DNA of 64,000 nucleotides, taken from NCBI RefSeq assembly GCF_003610195.1, contig NZ_RAPO01000001.1, positions 868,001 to 932,000 of the forward strand, read 5' to 3'. This DNA is from Halopiger aswanensis (GTDB taxonomy: Archaea; Halobacteriota; Halobacteria; Halobacteriales; Natrialbaceae). Position 1 is the stretch's first letter. Every line of letters starts with the position of its first letter. Below the pieces are notes generated by a model, which was not told where the DNA came from, searched no databases, and saw nothing but the letters and a program-made list of their open reading frames with translations. Positions 60,654 to 64,000 of this stretch are shown one piece after another. The position numbers and the translations under genes are program-made.

Positions 60654-61079
60654 TTACCTGACGATCGTCACCGGAACCGGCGACCGTCGGGCGACCGTCT
60701 CCGCGACGCTCCCCAGCAGGAGCCGCGCGGCCCCGTGGCGTCCGTGACTTCCGATCACGACCAGATCGGCGTCCGCCGCGGCGTCGATGATCGAGCGCGT
60801 CGGATCGCCGATCCCCGTCGTCGTCTCGAGGTCGCCCTCGTGGGCCGCCTCCTCGGCCAGTTCTTGCGCCCGGTCGAACACTGCCTCGGCCTGCTCCTCC
60901 ATGCCTCGCTGCACCTCGTCGTCGAATCCGAGCCCGTCATCGACGGTCAGCGTCGTCCCCTCGAGTTCGATGACGTGCAACACCGTGATGTCCGCCTCGG
61001 GGTGCATCTCGAGGACGTACTCGAGCGCCGCTTCCGCCGGTTCGGAGCCGTCCATCGGTACGAGGACTCGAGTGGCCAT
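60654..61079 (-). CDS. Universal stress protein (UspA family)
   Basis: 141 residues: MATRVLVPMDGSEPAEAALEYVLEMH at the start and VVIGSHGRHGAARLLLGSVAETVARRSPVPVTIV at the end. Typical ATP-binding Usp. Like the Usp at 58789-59244, it stands near the CPA1 antiporter on the same strand, so the three may form a stress/ion unit. Confidence 0.92.
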   Translation of the reverse strand: MATRVLVPMDGSEPAEAALEYVLEMHPEADITVLHVIELEGTTLTVDDGLGFDDEVQRGMEEQAEAVFDRAQELAEEAAHEGDLETTTGIGDPTRSIIDAAADADLVVIGSHGRHGAARLLLGSVAETVARRSPVPVTIVR

Positions 61080-61238
61080 AGGTGACCTACGGTGCAGTGA
61101 TAGATAGTTATTGGCGCGATGCCCGTCGCCGTCGGTCACCGCGACAGCTGTTCGTTCGGGCGGTTATCGCGTCCGCACTCGAGGCCAGCGCCAAAAAACG
61201 ATTTCAGTGATCCCGGTTCGCGGCTACGTTGCTATCAG

Positions 61239-62543
61239 TTACGGCGACAGCCGCTGACGGTCGCGTGGGAACAGCACAGCCTCCCGGATGTTATCGAGCT
61301 CGAGCAGCGTCATCAGCAGACGCTCGCCGCCGAGACCGAAGCCGGCGTGGGGCGGCATGCCGTACTTGAACATCTTCGTGTAGTACTCGAACTGGTCGGG
61401 GTCCAGCCCCTGCTGCTCGAAGCCCTCGATGAGCTTCTCGTGGCGGTGTTCGCGCTGGCCACCGGAGACCAGTTCCATGCGCGGGTGCATGAGGTCGAAG
61501 CCGGTCGACAGTTCCGGATCGTCGTCGTGGTCCTTGATGTAGAACGGCTTGATCTCGCTGGGCCAGTCGGTGATGAAGTAGTGGCCGCCGACGTCCTGGC
61601 CGAGCGCTTCCTCGGCCGGCGTCGAGAGGTCGTCGCCCCAGACGAGCTGCTCGTCGAGTTCGCCCGTCGCGTTGATGCGCTCGATGGCCTCCTCGTAGCT
61701 GATACGGGGGAAGTCGCCCTCCGGCACCTCGAACTCGTCGGCGATGCCGAGCGCCTCGAGTTCGTCGCCGAAGTTCTCTTCGACGGCTTCGTAGGCGGAC
61801 TTGACGATACCCTCGGCGACGTCCATGGCGTCCTCGTGGTCGCAGAACGCGCCCTCGAAGTCGATCGAGGTCGCTTCGTTGAGGTGTCGCGGCGTGTTGT
61901 GCTCCTCGGCGCGGAAGATCGGGCCGATCTCGAAGACGCGCTCGACGTTGGAGCCGGCGATCAGCTGCTTGAACAGCTGAGGCGACTGGTTCATGAACGC
62001 TTCCTCGCCGAAGTAGGTGATCGGGAACAGTTCGGTGCCGCCCTCGGTCCCGGTCGCGACGATCTTCGGCGTGTTGATCTCCGTACAGTCGAACTCGCGG
62101 AACTGGTCGCGGACGGCGTTCAGGACGCCCGAGCGGATCTCGAAGATCGACTGGACGTCGTCCTTGCGCAGGTCGAGGGTGCGGTTATCCAGCCGCGTCG
62201 AGAGGTCGGCGTCGACCTTCCCCGAGGGGTCGAGCGGCAGTTCGGGGTCGGCCGGCGCGACGACCTCGAGCGATTCGGGCGTGACCTCGACGCCCGTCGG
62301 CGCGCGAGGCTCTTCCTCGACGCCGCCGGAGACTTTGATGACGCTCTCGCGGGAGACGTCGAGTCCGGCCTCGACGAGGTCGTCGTCCATTTCTTCCTTC
62401 TCGAACTTGATCTGGATCTTCCCGGTCGTGTCGCGGAGAATCAGGAAGGCGATGCCGCCGAGGTCGCGGATCTCGTGGACCCATCCGGCGACGGTGACCT
62501 CGTCGCCCGGCTCGGCGTCGGCAGTGTAGGTTCTGTCCTGCAT
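61239..62543 (-). CDS. aspS: Aspartyl-tRNA synthetase (archaeal type)
   Basis: 434 residues of the class IIb family. The N-terminal OB fold reads [23 protein letters not shown]. The class II core shows [19 protein letters not shown] (motif 1 region), [24 protein letters not shown] (motif 2) and [32 protein letters not shown] (motif 3). Archaeal AspRS often also charges tRNA-Asn. Whether this one discriminates cannot be told here. ATG at 62543 follows the family N-terminus. Confidence 0.95.
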   Translation of the reverse strand: MQDRTYTADAEPGDEVTVAGWVHEIRDLGGIAFLILRDTTGKIQIKFEKEEMDDDLVEAGLDVSRESVIKVSGGVEEEPRAPTGVEVTPESLEVVAPADPELPLDPSGKVDADLSTRLDNRTLDLRKDDVQSIFEIRSGVLNAVRDQFREFDCTEINTPKIVATGTEGGTELFPITYFGEEAFMNQSPQLFKQLIAGSNVERVFEIGPIFRAEEHNTPRHLNEATSIDFEGAFCDHEDAMDVAEGIVKSAYEAVEENFGDELEALGIADEFEVPEGDFPRISYEEAIERINATGELDEQLVWGDDLSTPAEEALGQDVGGHYFITDWPSEIKPFYIKDHDDDPELSTGFDLMHPRMELVSGGQREHRHEKLIEGFEQQGLDPDQFEYYTKMFKYGMPPHAGFGLGGERLLMTLLELDNIREAVLFPRDRQRLSP

Positions 62544-62673
62544 ACACACCGATTCACGCAGGCGCAACTTAAGCGCAATCGTTCGGGGTCGCCGTGTCGA
62601 GCGGCCGCAGGGCGACGAGACGTCCCGGGACGAACCGAAACAGAACGGAATGCGAGCGACGAGAACGGTCCGA

Positions 62674-63042
62674 TCAGTACGACCTGACGTCCGCCGCCGT
62701 CCGCTCGAAGACCGACGGGGTCCGCGTGAGCACCGGTTCGTCGGCTTCGATGGCGATCCCGGCGATCATCGCATCGACCGCGTCGATCGGGTGGTCCTCG
62801 CCGTGGAGGCGCTTGTGCTCGTCGACCGCCGTCCGGCCAGCCGGGAAATCGTAGGGTGCCACCTCGAGTCGCTCGACGATCGCGTCGAACTCGGCTCGCT
62901 TCGCTTCGGGCAGCCCCTCTCGAATCTGAGCCACCGTTAGCTCCGATATCGCGGCGTCGCGCCAGTCGATATCCTCGAGCGCCGCGACGGCGTCCTCGTC
63001 GCCCGCCATGAGGTCGACGACGAAGCTCTCATCAAGCAGCAC
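62674..63042 (-). CDS. vapC: PIN-domain toxin, VapC-like
   Basis: 122 residues from a GTG at 63042. Four acidic PIN positions are recognisable: Asp4 in LLDESF, Glu in [11 protein letters not shown], and Asp residues in [20 protein letters not shown] (with the usual IAGIA). It would cut tRNA or rRNA when released. The start overlaps the end of the upstream antitoxin gene by 11 bases, the normal VapBC layout. Confidence 0.85.
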   Translation of the reverse strand: MLLDESFVVDLMAGDEDAVAALEDIDWRDAAISELTVAQIREGLPEAKRAEFDAIVERLEVAPYDFPAGRTAVDEHKRLHGEDHPIDAVDAMIAGIAIEADEPVLTRTPSVFERTAADVRSY

Positions 63043-63244
63043 TATCGTCGCCCTCCAGGAACTGTTCCGTATCGAGTTCGCCGTTCGAGTTGCGAAAGCG
63101 CTCGGCCTCGTCCATCTGTCCGTTTATCTCCGCGCGAAACGCCGATAGCTGTGCGCGAACCCCCTCGAGTTCGTCCGCGTCGACGAACCCGACGAGGTCG
63201 CGAAGCGGATTCTCGTCGTCGGCTGGCTCCGTGTCGGTCCCCAT
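63032..63244 (-). CDS. vapB: Probable VapB-type antitoxin
   Basis: 70 residues starting MGTDTEPADDENPLRDLVGF. It has no recognisable DNA-binding fold in the first half. The second half (EGVRAQLSAFRAEINGQMDEAERF) is helical and could wrap the toxin. Assignment rests on the 11-base overlap with the PIN gene, its size and its position. It is more acidic than typical VapB, and the DNA-binding part may be missing. Confidence 0.65.
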   Translation of the reverse strand: MGTDTEPADDENPLRDLVGFVDADELEGVRAQLSAFRAEINGQMDEAERFRNSNGELDTEQFLEGDDSAA

Positions 63245-63318
63245 CTGTGTCCGAGTACGAATGCCCCGGATATAAAGGTTAGACGGCGGTCGGCGAACGA
63301 CGACACGAGGTGTCCGCG

Positions 63319-64000
63319 CTACCGCTCGCGGACCGTCATCGGAATCTCGTGTTTCGGCCGCGCGGTGATCGTCGCGCGCAGGTCCAGGTCCGTACCGGGC
63401 TCGAGTTCGAGGTGGTAATTCTGGTAGACCGTCGCGAGGATGAGCCGCGCCTCGAGCATCGCGAACCGGTCGCCGATGCAGCGGCGCGGCCCGGCCGCGA
63501 ACGGGAAGTACGCGAGCTTCGGCAGGTCGGACTCCATCTCGTCGGTCCAACGCTCGGGACGGAAGGCGAGCGGGTCGTCGTACCAGCGCGGATCCCGGTG
63601 GACGACCCACTGGTGCATCCGAATCGACGCGCCCGCGGGAATCTCGTAGCCGCCGATGACGTCGGGTTTGACCGCCTCGCGGATGATCCCCGGTACCGGC
63701 GGATAGAGCCGCATCGACTCCTTGACGACCTTCTCGGTGTAGGTCAGTTCCGAAAGGTCCCCCATCGTCGGTGCGTCGCCGCCGAGGACGTCCTCGAGTT
63801 CGTCGACCAGGTTTTCCTCGACGCTCGGGTTTTTCGCCAGCAGGTAGAAAGTCAGCGTCAGCGACAGCGCCGTCGTCTCGTGGCCGGCCAGCAGGAGCGT
63901 GACGACCTCGTCGCGGATCTGCTCGGTCGACATCGCCTCGCCCTCTTCGTCGGTTACTTCGAGCAGTTTCGAGATGACGTCGCGGTCGGTGGGGTTCGCG
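63319..64000 (-). CDS. Cytochrome P450 (N-terminus beyond window)
   Basis: The visible 226 residues are the C-terminal half. The I-helix oxygen-activation motif is AGHETT, the K-helix ExxR is ESMR, the PERF-like stretch is FRPERW, and the haem loop is FPFAAGPRRCIGDRFA with the thiolate Cys. A haem-thiolate monooxygenase; substrate and redox partners are unknown. The initiation codon lies outside the window. Confidence 0.92.
   Translation of the reverse strand, partial: ANPTDRDVISKLLEVTDEEGEAMSTEQIRDEVVTLLLAGHETTALSLTLTFYLLAKNPSVEENLVDELEDVLGGDAPTMGDLSELTYTEKVVKESMRLYPPVPGIIREAVKPDVIGGYEIPAGASIRMHQWVVHRDPRWYDDPLAFRPERWTDEMESDLPKLAYFPFAAGPRRCIGDRFAMLEARLILATVYQNYHLELEPGTDLDLRATITARPKHEIPMTVRER

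Overview
The window is a stretch of high-GC haloarchaeal chromosome. The evidence is the acidic Asp/Glu-rich proteins, Tat-exported lipoproteins, a TFE/aMBF1/TFB-type archaeal transcription apparatus, the archaeal coenzyme A route (pantoate kinase and phosphopantothenate synthetase), aTrm56, HTH_10 (Bat-type) regulators and TATA boxes placed so that many mRNAs would be leaderless or nearly so. A Natrialbales-type host (Natrinema/Haloterrigena-like) is a reasonable guess, but the sequence alone does not fix the genus. I see no transposase, integrated virus or CRISPR array.

Layout: 1-2.7 kb is a chemotaxis block (cheB, cut by the window edge, then cheY, cheW and a divergent second cheW). 2.8-5.2 kb is a tight tfe/DUF2110/lipoprotein operon followed by an amphi-Trp protein. 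6.0-9.3 kb holds two adjacent Tat lipoproteins, one DyP-peroxidase-like and one copper-amine-oxidase-like. 9.5-11.8 kb holds a tRNA methyltransferase, a cupin, small membrane or secreted proteins and an AT-rich gap. 11.9-21.4 kb is an acetate module: two acetyl-CoA synthetases around a large Bat-type regulator that begins with a recombinase-like domain, then a two-subunit Na+/acetate-type symporter and a universal stress protein. 21.5-24.9 kb holds an antiporter with a Usp-like tail, a Usp and an SPW protein.

25.0-25.5 kb holds tRNA-Leu(UAG) followed by three extra copies of its 3' end. At least two of the extra copies, like the tRNA itself, are followed by a hairpin with a changing stem and a conserved loop. 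25.5-35.6 kb is housekeeping and accessory genes: small zinc fingers, a one-repeat TFB-like protein, a DJ-1/PfpI protein, Hsp20, a DHH phosphoesterase, copper nitrite reductase NirK with an HTH_10 gene, an ornithine cyclodeaminase-type enzyme, a J-domain protein and a TIR/zinc-ribbon protein. 35.7-39.4 kb holds tpiA, mbf1 and a hisC/kinase/phospholipid-synthase operon.

39.7-51.5 kb holds a fused cytochrome oxidase subunit I-III, an MFS carrier, an amidohydrolase, HD and DNPH1-like nucleotide enzymes, a Usp, birA, tyrS and an Acr3/ArsB-type carrier. 51.6-53.2 kb is a membrane histidine kinase. 53.3-58.2 kb holds the two archaeal CoA genes, separated by a giant membrane protein with thirteen DUF1508-type repeats. 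58.4-64 kb holds a zinc finger, two Usps, a CPA1-type antiporter, aspS, a vapBC-like pair and a cytochrome P450 cut by the window edge.

The parts most worth following up are the tRNA-Leu 3'-end array with covarying hairpins, the thirteen-repeat protein with its palindromic promoter, the secreted DyP-like/amine-oxidase-like pair, and the recombinase-Bat fusion inside the acetate cluster.
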